From assembly GCA_029237735.1 (NCBI GenBank), contig JAQZBU010000032.1, forward strand, positions 1 through 44,012: DNA of 44,012 bases. Reading direction: 5' to 3'. Below are positions 1 to 7,524 of the stretch, piece by piece (position 1 is the stretch's first letter; each line of letters begins with the position of its first letter). This stretch comes from Ramlibacter sp. GTDB taxonomy: Bacteria > Pseudomonadota > Gammaproteobacteria > Burkholderiales > Burkholderiaceae_C. Below the pieces are notes generated by a model. It did not search any database and had not been told where the DNA came from. It saw only the letters and a program-made list of their open reading frames with translations. Made by a program: the position numbers and the translations under genes.

Positions 1-2
1 CT

Positions 3-98
3 TTCGACAACGAGCGGTTGATCTACACCACGGCGGAGACCGTGGACCCGATGGATGGCCAGCGGTGCACCTACCGCGTCACGTTCGAGCGCGCATGA
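3..98 (+). CDS. C-terminal tail of an unidentified protein (5' partial)
   Basis: An open frame runs from the window edge to a TGA at 96-98 and gives about 31 residues ending in RVTFERA. The frame is open with no internal stop, and a strong hairpin follows 20 nt after the stop, which fits a real gene end. The start lies outside the window. The fragment contains TTAETVDPMDG and TYRVTFERA, which I do not recognise as a named family; no function is proposed. Confidence 0.55.
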   Translation, partial: FDNERLIYTTAETVDPMDGQRCTYRVTFERA

Positions 99-117
99 GG
101 AGCGGGCCGCCCGCGGG

Positions 118-146
118 AAAGCCGATCACCACGCGGATCGGCTTTT
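118..146. terminator. Hairpin terminator, probably bidirectional
   Basis: A perfect 10-bp stem (AAAGCCGATC at 118-127 with GATCGGCTTT at 136-145) encloses an 8-nt loop and ends in a short T run on the plus strand. It sits between the stop of the partial plus-strand gene (98) and the stop of the minus-strand osmC gene (191), so it could serve both. Seen directly; termination is inferred. Confidence 0.7.
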
Positions 147-190
147 CGGGATAGGCCGCCAGCGAGGCGGTGCATGATAAGAGCCCCGGC

Positions 191-625
191 TCAGGCGCGT
201 AGCTTGGCGTCCAGCGTGATCTCGGGCACGGCCGCCAGGGCCTTGGACACCGGGCAGTTCTTCTTGGAGGTCTCGGCGATCTCCATGAAGCGCGCCTGGT
301 CGAGCCCGGGGACAGTGGCTTCCATCGCCAGGGCGATGCGGTCGATCTTCCAGCCTTCGCCTTCCTTGGCCAGCCGTACGGTGGCCGTGGTGTCGATCGT
401 GCTCACGTTGATGCCGGCCTTCTCGCAGGAGACGGCGAAGAACATCGTGAAGCAGGCCGCATGCGCGGCGCCGAGAATCTCCTCGGGATTGGTGCCCTTG
501 CCGTCGGCGAAGCGCGCGGCCACGCCGTAGGCCTGGTTCTGCAGCGCGCCGGTCTCCGTGCTCACCTGGCCCTTGCCGGTCTTGCCTGGGCCTTCCCAGT
601 GGACGCTTGCTTTCTTTTCGATCAT
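191..625 (-). CDS. osmC: OsmC family peroxidase
   Basis: A 144-residue protein beginning MIEKKASVHWEGPGKTGKG. OsmC enzymes are small dimeric thiol peroxidases that reduce organic hydroperoxides using two cysteines. Both are visible: one in AHAACFTMFF near residue 60 and one in KKNCPVSKAL near residue 125, the positions typical of OsmC. The start is set by a strong Shine-Dalgarno (AAGGAG) about 8 nt upstream on the minus strand; the frame is open further upstream but that part is out of character. It is divergent from the acyl-CoA ligase gene. The upstream region carries CTGTAGGAC (679-687, plus strand) and a GCAGACTCGG stretch resembling the -10-like motif seen elsewhere in the window. In E. 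coli osmC is osmotic/stationary-phase induced; that is family knowledge, not shown here. Confidence 0.9.
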   Translation of the reverse strand: MIEKKASVHWEGPGKTGKGQVSTETGALQNQAYGVAARFADGKGTNPEEILGAAHAACFTMFFAVSCEKAGINVSTIDTTATVRLAKEGEGWKIDRIALAMEATVPGLDQARFMEIAETSKKNCPVSKALAAVPEITLDAKLRA

Positions 626-678
626 CGTGGTTCTCCTTGTGGACAGCGACCGAGTCTGCGCATGCGGTGCGAGTCCGT

Positions 679-687
679 CTGTAGGAC
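679..687. promoter_or_regulatory. CTGTAGGAC motif upstream of osmC
   Basis: CTGTAGGAC lies in the 148-nt divergent region between osmC and the acyl-CoA ligase gene. On the osmC strand it reads GTCCTACAG. The same core recurs in two other promoter regions of this window (5936-5943, and 18676-18683 with 18730-18737), so it may be a regulator site. Its binding protein is unknown. Confidence 0.3.
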
Positions 688-765
688 GGTGCCGACTTCG
701 CAAGAGCCCGTCGCCAAAGTGACGAGGCTGGGGCCATCCCTGATGCGCCGCGGCAAGCTCGCGGC

Positions 766-771
766 TAGCCT
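766..771 (+). promoter_or_regulatory. -10-like hexamer TAGCCT, probable leaderless start
   Basis: TAGCCT ends 8 nt before the ATG at 780 and there is no Shine-Dalgarno. With normal spacing transcription would begin at about 778, which makes the second ATG (780) the better start of the ligase gene. No convincing -35 is visible. Confidence 0.3.
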
Positions 772-779
772 CGATGCCC

Positions 780-2477
780 ATGCAACGTCCCCACCACAAG
801 TTCTGGCCCAAGCGCCTGCCGCACCGAATCACCGTTCCCGCCACCGCGCTGTGGGGCAACCTCGAGACCAGCGCCCGCCGCTACCCGGACAAGGCCGCGC
901 TGGTGTTCTTCGGGCGCATCCTCAGCTATGCGCAGCTTCAGCGGCACGCCGAGCGGCTCGCCGCCCGGCTGCATTCGCTAGGCGTGCGCAAGGGCGACCG
1001 GGTGATGCTGGACATGCAGAACTGCCCGCAGCTGGTGATCGCGCATTTTGCGATCCTGCGCGCCAACGCCGTCGTGGTTCCGGTGAACCCGATGAACCGC
1101 GCGGAGGAGCTCAAACACTACATCGAAGACCCGGACGCAAAAGTCGCGATCACTACCGCCGACCTTGCAGCCGAGATCGCAAAGGCCAGCAACGCGCTGC
1201 CCCCGCAGCAGCGGCTGGCCCACCTGGTAGTGAGCCAATTCACCGACTCGTTCGATCCGCAGGCGCCGGGCGCGGATTCTATGCCCGCGGCTTGGCACGA
1301 GTGGCTGCTAACGCGGCACCCCCTGCCGGCCCTGGACGGCGGCGAGGCGATGAGCTGGGAGGCGGCGCTCGACAATACGCTCCCGCCGCCCCCGCTGGAC
1401 GTCGGCCCAGCGGACCTCGCCGTGCTTCCCTACACCAGCGGCACCACCGGCCTGCCCAAGGGCTGCCGGCACCTGCACTCCAGCATCATGCACAACGCGG
1501 TGTCCAGCGCCATCTGGGGCAACGCCACCTCCGAGAACGTCACGCTGCTCGTCGTGCCCATGTTCCACATCACGGGCATGGTGAGCGTGCTGCACGCCAG
1601 CATCTACGCGGGCGCCACGCTCATCGTGATGCCACGCTGGGACCGCGACCTGGCCGGCCGCCTCATCTCCAAATGGAAGGTGACCTCCTGGACCAATATC
1701 CCGACCATGGTGATCGACCTGCTGGGCAGCCCGAGCTTCGACGAGTACGACCTGTCCAGCCTGGTGCACATCGGCGGCGGCGGCGCGGCGATGCCGCAGG
1801 CCGTGGCTCAGCGGCTGTTCGAGCAGTTTGGCCTTCGTTATGTCGAAGGCTACGGCCTTACGGAAACAGCGGCGCCCTCGCACAGCAACCCGCCCGACAA
1901 CCCGAAGCAGCAATGCCTGGGCATTCCCTTCATGAGCTGCGACGCGCGTGTGATCGACCCTGAGACGTTGCAGGAAATGCCCGTGGGCGAGCAAGGCGAG
2001 ATCATCATGCACGGTCCAATGATCTTCGACGGCTACTGGAAGCAGCCGGCAGCCACCGCCGCGGCATTCATCGAATTCGACGGCAAACGCTTCTTCCGCT
2101 CCGGCGACCTTGGGCGGGTGGACGAGGATGGTTATTTCTTCCTCACCGACCGGCTCAAGCGGATGATCAACGCATCCGGCTTCAAGGTGTGGCCCGCTGA
2201 GGTAGAGGCGCTGATGTTCCGCCACCCCGCGATCCAGGAAGCCTGCGTCATCTCCGCCAGCGACAGCTACCGGGGCGAGACGGTCAAGGCCGTGGTGGTG
2301 CTGCGGGCCAGCCACAAAGGCAAGGTGAGCGAGCAAGACATCATCGACTGGTGCCGCGAGAACATGGCGGTGTACAAGGTCCCGCGGATCGTCGAGTTCG
2401 CCGACGCCTTGCCGAAGAGCGGCAGCGGTAAGGTGATGTGGCGGGCGTTGCAGGAGGCCGAGGCCCGCCCCGCTTGA
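780..2477 (+). CDS. AMP-dependent synthetase / acyl-CoA ligase
   Basis: A 565-residue member of the ANL superfamily that activates a carboxylic acid with ATP and transfers it to CoA. The P-loop-like signature YTSGTTGLPKG lies near residues 218-228, GYGLTET (A5 region) near 355, the adenylate-binding RSGDLGRVDEDGYF near 445, and the C-terminal catalytic lysine in SGSGKVMW near 555. Length and all core motifs are complete, so the gene is intact. Substrate cannot be read from sequence; medium or long-chain fatty acids or aromatic acids are all possible. A start at 774 (two codons earlier) is possible, but 780 fits the leaderless promoter better. The catalase-like gene follows 52 nt later on the same strand. 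Confidence 0.85.
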   Translation: MQRPHHKFWPKRLPHRITVPATALWGNLETSARRYPDKAALVFFGRILSYAQLQRHAERLAARLHSLGVRKGDRVMLDMQNCPQLVIAHFAILRANAVVVPVNPMNRAEELKHYIEDPDAKVAITTADLAAEIAKASNALPPQQRLAHLVVSQFTDSFDPQAPGADSMPAAWHEWLLTRHPLPALDGGEAMSWEAALDNTLPPPPLDVGPADLAVLPYTSGTTGLPKGCRHLHSSIMHNAVSSAIWGNATSENVTLLVVPMFHITGMVSVLHASIYAGATLIVMPRWDRDLAGRLISKWKVTSWTNIPTMVIDLLGSPSFDEYDLSSLVHIGGGGAAMPQAVAQRLFEQFGLRYVEGYGLTETAAPSHSNPPDNPKQQCLGIPFMSCDARVIDPETLQEMPVGEQGEIIMHGPMIFDGYWKQPAATAAAFIEFDGKRFFRSGDLGRVDEDGYFFLTDRLKRMINASGFKVWPAEVEALMFRHPAIQEACVISASDSYRGETVKAVVVLRASHKGKVSEQDIIDWCRENMAVYKVPRIVEFADALPKSGSGKVMWRALQEAEARPA

Positions 2478-2496
2478 ACCCGCGCCGCGCCCAGCG

Positions 2497-2502
2497 TAGA
2501 CT
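2497..2502 (+). promoter_or_regulatory. -10-like hexamer TAGACT
   Basis: GCGTAGACT lies 27 nt upstream of the ATG of the catalase-like gene. It resembles the GCTARRCT motif found before several other genes here (4097, 10127, 17639). No clear -35 element. Low-confidence promoter call. Confidence 0.25.
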
Positions 2503-2529
2503 TCGAACTCGACAATATCGAAAGCTCTT

Positions 2530-3525
2530 ATGGGCAGCTCCCCCGTGCCCAGCACCGGCTGGCAGGAAAAGATCGCTCCGGACGACGAGCAGCGCTACGC
2601 CGGGTACGCGCAGCAGTTCGCGCAGCTCCAGGCGCGCAAGTCGGCCCGCTGGGGCACGGGGCGGACGCTCCATCGCAAGCAGCTCACAGCAGCCTCCGGC
2701 ACGCTCGAAGTGCTCGACGGCCTGCCCCCCTTCGCGCGCCATGGCCTCTTCGCCAAGCCCCGGGATTACGACGTGTGGGTGCGCACCTCCAACGGCGGAC
2801 TTGATCGCGCACCAGACGTGGTGCCTGACATCCGCGGCTTCGCCATTCGGGTTCTGGGCGTGCAGGGCCCATCGGCTTTGGGCAACGGGCCCGCTGTCAG
2901 CCAGGACTTCACCCTCATCAACCAGGAAGCGTTCGCCTTCGCGGGCGCGGGGGAGTTCGTCGACTTCGTGATGGCCGCGTCCGAGGGCAAGCGCGAGCTG
3001 TTCAAGTACGTGCTCAAGCGCTACGGCCTGCTGGGAGGGCCGCGCCGGCTCGCCCGGATGCTCAGGAAAGTGGGGCGGCCCTTCAGCGGCTTTGCCACCG
3101 AGCCCATGTTCAGCGCGGTTCCCATGGCCAACGGGCCCTACGCCGTGCGGGTGCGGCTCGAGCCCGCGGCGTCGAACGGCCCCGCCGCACTGGACGCAGG
3201 CGGCGACTGGGATGCGGATTTCTCGAATCGCCTCGCGCGCGGGCCCTTGCACTGGGACTTGCAGTTGCAGTTCTTCGTCAGCGAGGACACCACGCCGATC
3301 GAGGACGCCTCGGTCAACTGGACGACGCCTAACACGACAGTGGCCAGGTTGATGCTGCCCAGGCAGGACACGCGCTCACCGGAGGGCGTCGAGCTTGCCG
3401 CCCAGGTGGAGGCCGGCGTCTTCGACCCGTGGCAGGCACTGGCGGCGCACCGGCCGCTGGGCGACGTGCAGCGAGCGCGCAAGGTCGTCTACTTCGCCAG
3501 CCATAAGGGTCGCGGCGCCGCCTGA
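2530..3525 (+). CDS. Catalase-like (y4iL/SrpA-type) protein
   Basis: A 331-residue protein resembling the small catalase-related family. Recognisable blocks are RKQLTAASGTLEVLDGLPPF (residues 49-68), the catalase-like PDIRGFAIRVLG (99-110), SQDFTLINQEAF and FVSEDTTPIEDASVNW. Catalases bind heme through a tyrosine in a R-x-F-x-Y-x-D-T block; the matching segment here reads ARLMLPRQDTRSP, with no tyrosine, so heme ligation may differ or be lost. It lacks the flavodoxin-like and long helical extensions of large catalases. Peroxide or lipid-peroxide chemistry is a family-based guess. It is convergent with the small membrane protein gene, whose stop lies 5 nt away. Confidence 0.75.
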   Translation: MGSSPVPSTGWQEKIAPDDEQRYAGYAQQFAQLQARKSARWGTGRTLHRKQLTAASGTLEVLDGLPPFARHGLFAKPRDYDVWVRTSNGGLDRAPDVVPDIRGFAIRVLGVQGPSALGNGPAVSQDFTLINQEAFAFAGAGEFVDFVMAASEGKRELFKYVLKRYGLLGGPRRLARMLRKVGRPFSGFATEPMFSAVPMANGPYAVRVRLEPAASNGPAALDAGGDWDADFSNRLARGPLHWDLQLQFFVSEDTTPIEDASVNWTTPNTTVARLMLPRQDTRSPEGVELAAQVEAGVFDPWQALAAHRPLGDVQRARKVVYFASHKGRGAA

Positions 3526-3530
3526 ATGCC

Positions 3531-4010
3531 TCAGCGCGATGGCCGCGTTGAGGGCACTTCCATACTGCCGAGCGCAAGGCCCAGCGCGAAGCAGGCATAC
3601 ACGGCAAGCAACGCGCCGGAGGACAGCCGGTGTTCGAAGCCGGGCGTGAGGCGCCTGGGAGTCATCCGGAAATCGACGAAGCAGGCCACGGCGGCTGCCG
3701 CGGCGCCCCCCGCCATGGCCGGGCCGGGTTGTTTGGCCAGCGGCCGGCAACCCCAGGCCCTCGCGTGCAGGACGCCCCAGAACACCGAAGCGGTGTGATG
3801 AACCAGATAGCCCACGAGCGTGTGGCGGATGCTGGCGCCGTTCTGGTAGAGCGCCGGACGATCCCACACCCAATGGCTGATCGCGTTGACTGGCGCCGCG
3901 GCATCGCCGTTCTCGCGGCGGCCGGCCAGCGCCAGCGCGGCCGCCGACAGCAGGCTGGCCACGCTGCCCGACACTAGACCTTCATGCAGCGCCTGCTTCC
4001 ATGGATTCAT
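3531..4010 (-). CDS. Small integral membrane protein of unknown function
   Basis: A 159-residue protein with about four hydrophobic segments: residues 11-29, 65-83, 99-114 and 130-149. Conserved-looking polar features inside the second segment (HTLVGYLVHHTASVFWG) could bind a cofactor or metal, but I do not recognise a named family. It begins MNPWKQALHEG and is divergent from the SDR-DoxX gene (start 4129), leaving a 118-nt shared upstream region. Hypothetical; no function proposed. Confidence 0.7.
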   Translation of the reverse strand: MNPWKQALHEGLVSGSVASLLSAAALALAGRRENGDAAAPVNAISHWVWDRPALYQNGASIRHTLVGYLVHHTASVFWGVLHARAWGCRPLAKQPGPAMAGGAAAAAVACFVDFRMTPRRLTPGFEHRLSSGALLAVYACFALGLALGSMEVPSTRPSR

Positions 4011-4096
4011 GCATTCAGTCTACGCCGATGAGCCGGAGCACGTGGCTCGTCCTTTCAATGCGTAACGCCGCGGTCCCGGGTCCTCAATCTGCAAGC

Positions 4097-4102
4097 TAGA
4101 CT
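4097..4102 (+). promoter_or_regulatory. -10-like hexamer TAGACT (GCTAGACTCGG)
   Basis: GCTAGACTCGG lies 26 nt before the GTG start at 4129. The CTA-R-R-CT form resembles the stationary-phase sigma (RpoS) -10 consensus CTAYRCT. The same shape appears before other genes of this window. No -35 recognised. Confidence 0.3.
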
Positions 4103-4128
4103 CGGCGAGGCAACAGCAGGAGCGCGAA

Positions 4129-5424
4129 GTGCGGGTTCTGGTGACGGGCGCAAGCGGTTTGATCGGCGGCGCCTTGGCCGAGGCGCTGCTGCGCGAAGGC
4201 CACGAGGTTATCTGTGCCGCGCGCCGTCCCGGCCCGGCGCACGCGCGCCGGATTCCGCTTACGGTGGATTTCGCTGGCGTGCCCAGCGAAGTCTGGTGGC
4301 TGGCCCACCTCGTTGGGGTGGACGCGGTTATCAACGCGGTGGGCATCCTGCGCGAGCAGGGCGTGCAAACCTTCGCCGCACTCCATGCGCAGGCGCCGAT
4401 TGAACTGTTCAAGGCTTGCGCGGCCGCGCAAGTCGGCGTGGTGGTCCAAGTGTCCGCACTTGGCGCGGACGGGGCCGCGCAAAGCCGTTACCACCTCAGC
4501 AAGAAAGCGGCGGACGATGAGCTGCGCGCGCTTCCCTTGCGCGCGGCCATCGTGCAGCCATCGTTGGTTTACGCGCCTGTTGGAGCCAGCGCCGGCCTGT
4601 TCAACCAGATGGCGGCGTTGCCGGTCGCGGGTCTTCCTCTCGGCGGTGCCATGCTGGTGCAGCCGGCGCATCTCGGCGACGTGGTCGACGGCATCGTGGC
4701 GCTGCTGCGCGACCCGCCGGCGCAGCAGCGCACGATCGCGTTCGTCGGCCCCGAGGCATTGACCCTGCGCGAATACTTGTGTGAACTCCGGCGCGCACTC
4801 GGTGTAGCCGGACCCCTGCGGGTGGTGCCGGTGCCGGAGTTCGCGTTTCGCTGGGCCGCAGCGGTCGCGGGACACATACCGGGCAGTTCCCTGGACACTG
4901 AAACGGCGGGCATGCTCCTGCGGGGCAATACGGCGTCGGCTGAAACTTTTGCGCGGCTGCTGGGACGTTCGCCTCGTCCTGCAAGCGGCTTCATCTCACC
5001 TACCGAGGCGCCCGCGCTGCGAGCACAGGCGGTGTTGGGCGTGTGGCTGCCAGCAATGCGGTGGGCGATCGCGCTGCTGTGGATCTGGACCGGCATCGTC
5101 TCGCTCGGCCTGTACCCGGTGCAAGACAGCTTGGCCCTGCTCGGCCGCGTGGGCCTGGAGGGCGTCCCGGCCCAGCTCGCCTTGTATGGCGCGGCGGTGC
5201 TGGACCTGGCTCTCGGCGTGCTGACGGTCGCCGCCCCCGGGCGATGGCGGCGCGCCGTATGGGTGGCCCAGTTTGTCTTGATTGGCGCGTACACCGTGCT
5301 CATTTCAATCTTCCTGCCCGAATACTGGCTTCACCCGTACGGACCCATCTCCAAGAACCTGCCCCTCATTGTCGCCATAGGCCTCCTCTGGACATGGGAA
5401 CCAGCCCCGGCGAAGGCGGGCTGA
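4129..5424 (+). CDS. NAD(P)-binding SDR protein fused to a DoxX-like membrane domain
   Basis: A 431-residue two-part protein. Residues 1 to about 290 are an atypical SDR/NmrA-like Rossmann domain: the dinucleotide motif TGASGLIGG is at residues 6-14 and a Y-x-x-x-K equivalent is in SRYHLSKKAADDEL. From about 303 onward four hydrophobic stretches form a DoxX-like membrane domain (MRWAIALLWIWTGIVSLGL, AQLALYGAAVLDLALG and two more). The GTG start is preceded by AGGAG with a 7-nt gap. It sits 1 nt before the DUF2269 gene, and such pairs are common in proteobacteria, suggesting one membrane-bound redox or quinone-related unit; the reaction is unknown. Confidence 0.85.
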   Translation: MRVLVTGASGLIGGALAEALLREGHEVICAARRPGPAHARRIPLTVDFAGVPSEVWWLAHLVGVDAVINAVGILREQGVQTFAALHAQAPIELFKACAAAQVGVVVQVSALGADGAAQSRYHLSKKAADDELRALPLRAAIVQPSLVYAPVGASAGLFNQMAALPVAGLPLGGAMLVQPAHLGDVVDGIVALLRDPPAQQRTIAFVGPEALTLREYLCELRRALGVAGPLRVVPVPEFAFRWAAAVAGHIPGSSLDTETAGMLLRGNTASAETFARLLGRSPRPASGFISPTEAPALRAQAVLGVWLPAMRWAIALLWIWTGIVSLGLYPVQDSLALLGRVGLEGVPAQLALYGAAVLDLALGVLTVAAPGRWRRAVWVAQFVLIGAYTVLISIFLPEYWLHPYGPISKNLPLIVAIGLLWTWEPAPAKAG

Positions 5425-5425
5425 A

Positions 5426-5905
5426 ATGGACTACCTGGACGTCAAGTGGCTGCACGTGATCTCGTCCACCGTCCTGTTCGGCACGGGCATCGGCTCGGCC
5501 TTCTACCTGCTGGTGACCACGTGGAGCCGCGACACGCAGGCCGTGGCGGCAGTAAGCCGTTACGTTGTCCTGGCTGACTGGCTGTTCACGGCGACGACGG
5601 CCGTGTTCCAGCCGGCCAGCGGGTTCTGGCTCATGCACATGGCCGGGGGGGTGCCGATTTCCACGCCCTGGATCGCGTGGTCGCTGGGCCTATACGGACT
5701 TGCCATCGCATGCTGGCTCCCCGTCGTTTGGATCCAGCATCGGCTGCGCGACCTTGCCGAAGAGGCGGCGCGGATGGGCGCGCCTCTGCAGCCCGCGTAT
5801 TGGCGCTTCTTTGCCTGGTGGGTCGGGCTGGGTTGCGTGGCTTTCGCGGCCTTCCTCGCCATCTTCTATCTGATGGTGGCCAAGCGCGTTCCGACGCTCG
5901 TGTAG
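5426..5905 (+). CDS. DUF2269 family membrane protein
   Basis: A 159-residue protein beginning MDYLDVKWLHVISSTVLFG, the characteristic opening of DUF2269. Four transmembrane segments are visible (about 8-28, 48-68, 80-100, 130-152), with a His in the first (WLHVISS) and another in MHMAGG that might bind a metal or heme. It starts one base after the SDR-DoxX stop, so the two are surely co-transcribed and probably form one membrane complex. Function of the family is not established. Confidence 0.88.
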   Translation: MDYLDVKWLHVISSTVLFGTGIGSAFYLLVTTWSRDTQAVAAVSRYVVLADWLFTATTAVFQPASGFWLMHMAGGVPISTPWIAWSLGLYGLAIACWLPVVWIQHRLRDLAEEAARMGAPLQPAYWRFFAWWVGLGCVAFAAFLAIFYLMVAKRVPTLV

Positions 5906-5935
5906 CTTGGGGGCGACGGCAATCTGTCGGCGGAC

Positions 5936-5943
5936 TCCTACAG
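5936..5943 (+). promoter_or_regulatory. TCCTACAG motif upstream of the KaiC-like gene
   Basis: TCCTACAG followed two bases later by GCGCAGACTGGG lies in the 102-nt gap before the KaiC-like gene. The osmC upstream region contains the same two words (TCCTACAG and GCGCAGACT) at a wider spacing. Possible shared regulatory site; unproven. Confidence 0.3.
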
Positions 5944-6007
5944 CTGCGCAGACTGGGCGCAATTAGCATGGCTGCCAGTCCCCAGCACAGCCTTAGCCCA
6001 GCCCTGC

Positions 6008-7519
6008 ATGCGTCTCGCGAGTCCCATCCCATTCAACATTCCCGAGCAGGGACGCGCCTCTAGCGGCGTTCCCGGCCTCGACAATATCCTCGGTGGCGGC
6101 TTCCCCGCCAACCATCTCTACCTCATCGAAGGCACCCCCGGCGCCGGCAAGACGACGCTCGGCTTGCAGTTCCTGCGGCGCGGCGTGGAGCAGGGCGAAA
6201 AGGGCCTCTACATTACGCTGTCGGAGACTGCCAATGAGCTCAAGACCGTCGCGGCGTCACACGGCTGGTCTCTCGACGGCATCGAGATCTTCGAGCTGGT
6301 AACCGAGGAAGGGCTGAGCCCCGAGTCAGAGCAATCCATTCTGCATCCGTCAGAAGTCGAGCTGGGCGAAACCACGCGCGGGGTCATGGCCGCAGCCGAC
6401 CGCGTCAAGCCCAGCCGTGTCGTGTTCGACAGCCTCTCCGAGATGCGGATGCTTGCCCAGAACCCGCTGCGCTACCGGCGCCAAGTGCTGGCACTGAAGA
6501 GTTACTTCGCAACTCGCGGCTGCACGGTACTGCTGCTGGACGACCGCAGCGCCGACCATGACGACCTGCAATTGCACAGCATTGCGCACGGCGTGGTCAG
6601 CCTCGAGCAACTCGTTGACCAGTACGGCCCCGAGCGGCGGCGCCTGCGCGTGATCAAGATGAGGGGCATCCCCTTCCGAGGTGGCGAGCACGATTTCAAC
6701 CTCGACACGGGCGGCATTTCGGTGTTCCCGCGCCTGATCGCGGCGGAACATCGCGCCGAGGTGGACGCTGCGCTCGTCGGCACCGGCACGCCCGCGCTGG
6801 ACCAGCTGCTGGGCGGGGGGTTGGCGCGCGGCAGCAACACCTTGTTCAGCGGGCCATCGGGCGTGGGCAAGACGACCACCGCCATCGCCTGCACGCGCGC
6901 CGCGCTCATGCGCGGTGAAAAGGCCGTCTACTATTTGTTCGACGAGGGGCTGGGCACGCTCCTCATCCGTTCGAAAGCGCTGGGCATGGACATCGCACCC
7001 TTCATGGCTGACAGGCAGTTGGGGGTGAGGATGCTCGATCCCGCGGAGGTGTCGCCCGGAGAGTTCGCCAACATGGTTCGCGCATCGGTGGAAGAGGACG
7101 GCGTCAGCACCGTGGTCATCGACAGCCTGAACGCCTACCTGCAAGCCATGTCCGGTGACAAGCACCTGCTGCTGCAGATGCACGAGCTGCTCACCTACCT
7201 GAACCAGCGCGGCGTGGTCACGATCCTGATCCTGGCCCAGCACGGTGTGCTGGGCGACGTGCGCAGCGACGTGGACCTGAGCTACCTCAGCGACGGCATC
7301 CTGCTGTTTCGCTTCTTCGAGGCGCGCGGCCACCTGCTCAAGGCGGTCTCGGTCGTCAAGAGCCGTACCAGCGACCACGAACTGACGATCCGGGAATTCC
7401 GGCTCACGTTCCGTGGCATCGAGGTGGGCGAGGCCTTGACCGATTTCGAAGGCGTGCTGTCCGGGGTGGCGTCGTACAAGGGCTCCATTCCGCTGCTGTC
7501 CGACCGCGACGCAGGCTGA
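6008..7519 (+). CDS. KaiC-like double-domain RecA-type ATPase
   Basis: A 503-residue protein with two tandem KaiC/RadA-like ATPase domains, the layout of the cyanobacterial clock protein KaiC. Domain 1 has Walker A GTPGAGKTT (42-50) and Walker B VVFDSLSE (138-145); domain 2 has Walker A GPSGVGKTT (282-290) and VVIDSLN (369-375). In KaiC the second domain autophosphorylates on a Ser-Thr pair; the aligned place here appears to be S425-Y426 (DLSYLSD). Five bases separate it from the hybrid kinase gene, so they form an operon. No kaiA or kaiB is in the window, so a true clock role is unproven; such non-cyanobacterial KaiC proteins are usually linked to stress or signalling. No good Shine-Dalgarno precedes the ATG chosen. 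Confidence 0.88.
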   Translation: MRLASPIPFNIPEQGRASSGVPGLDNILGGGFPANHLYLIEGTPGAGKTTLGLQFLRRGVEQGEKGLYITLSETANELKTVAASHGWSLDGIEIFELVTEEGLSPESEQSILHPSEVELGETTRGVMAAADRVKPSRVVFDSLSEMRMLAQNPLRYRRQVLALKSYFATRGCTVLLLDDRSADHDDLQLHSIAHGVVSLEQLVDQYGPERRRLRVIKMRGIPFRGGEHDFNLDTGGISVFPRLIAAEHRAEVDAALVGTGTPALDQLLGGGLARGSNTLFSGPSGVGKTTTAIACTRAALMRGEKAVYYLFDEGLGTLLIRSKALGMDIAPFMADRQLGVRMLDPAEVSPGEFANMVRASVEEDGVSTVVIDSLNAYLQAMSGDKHLLLQMHELLTYLNQRGVVTILILAQHGVLGDVRSDVDLSYLSDGILLFRFFEARGHLLKAVSVVKSRTSDHELTIREFRLTFRGIEVGEALTDFEGVLSGVASYKGSIPLLSDRDAG

Positions 7520-7524
7520 GCGCT

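Noticed and set aside
461..1963. 500-codon plus-strand open frame over osmC and the acyl-CoA ligase
   Set aside because: A shadow in another frame of two well-supported genes; composition is that of high-GC off-frame sequence.
6008..7519. Calling the KaiC-like gene a true circadian clock gene
   Set aside because: No kaiA or kaiB is present and the phosphosite pair appears changed; only the ATPase family can be supported.
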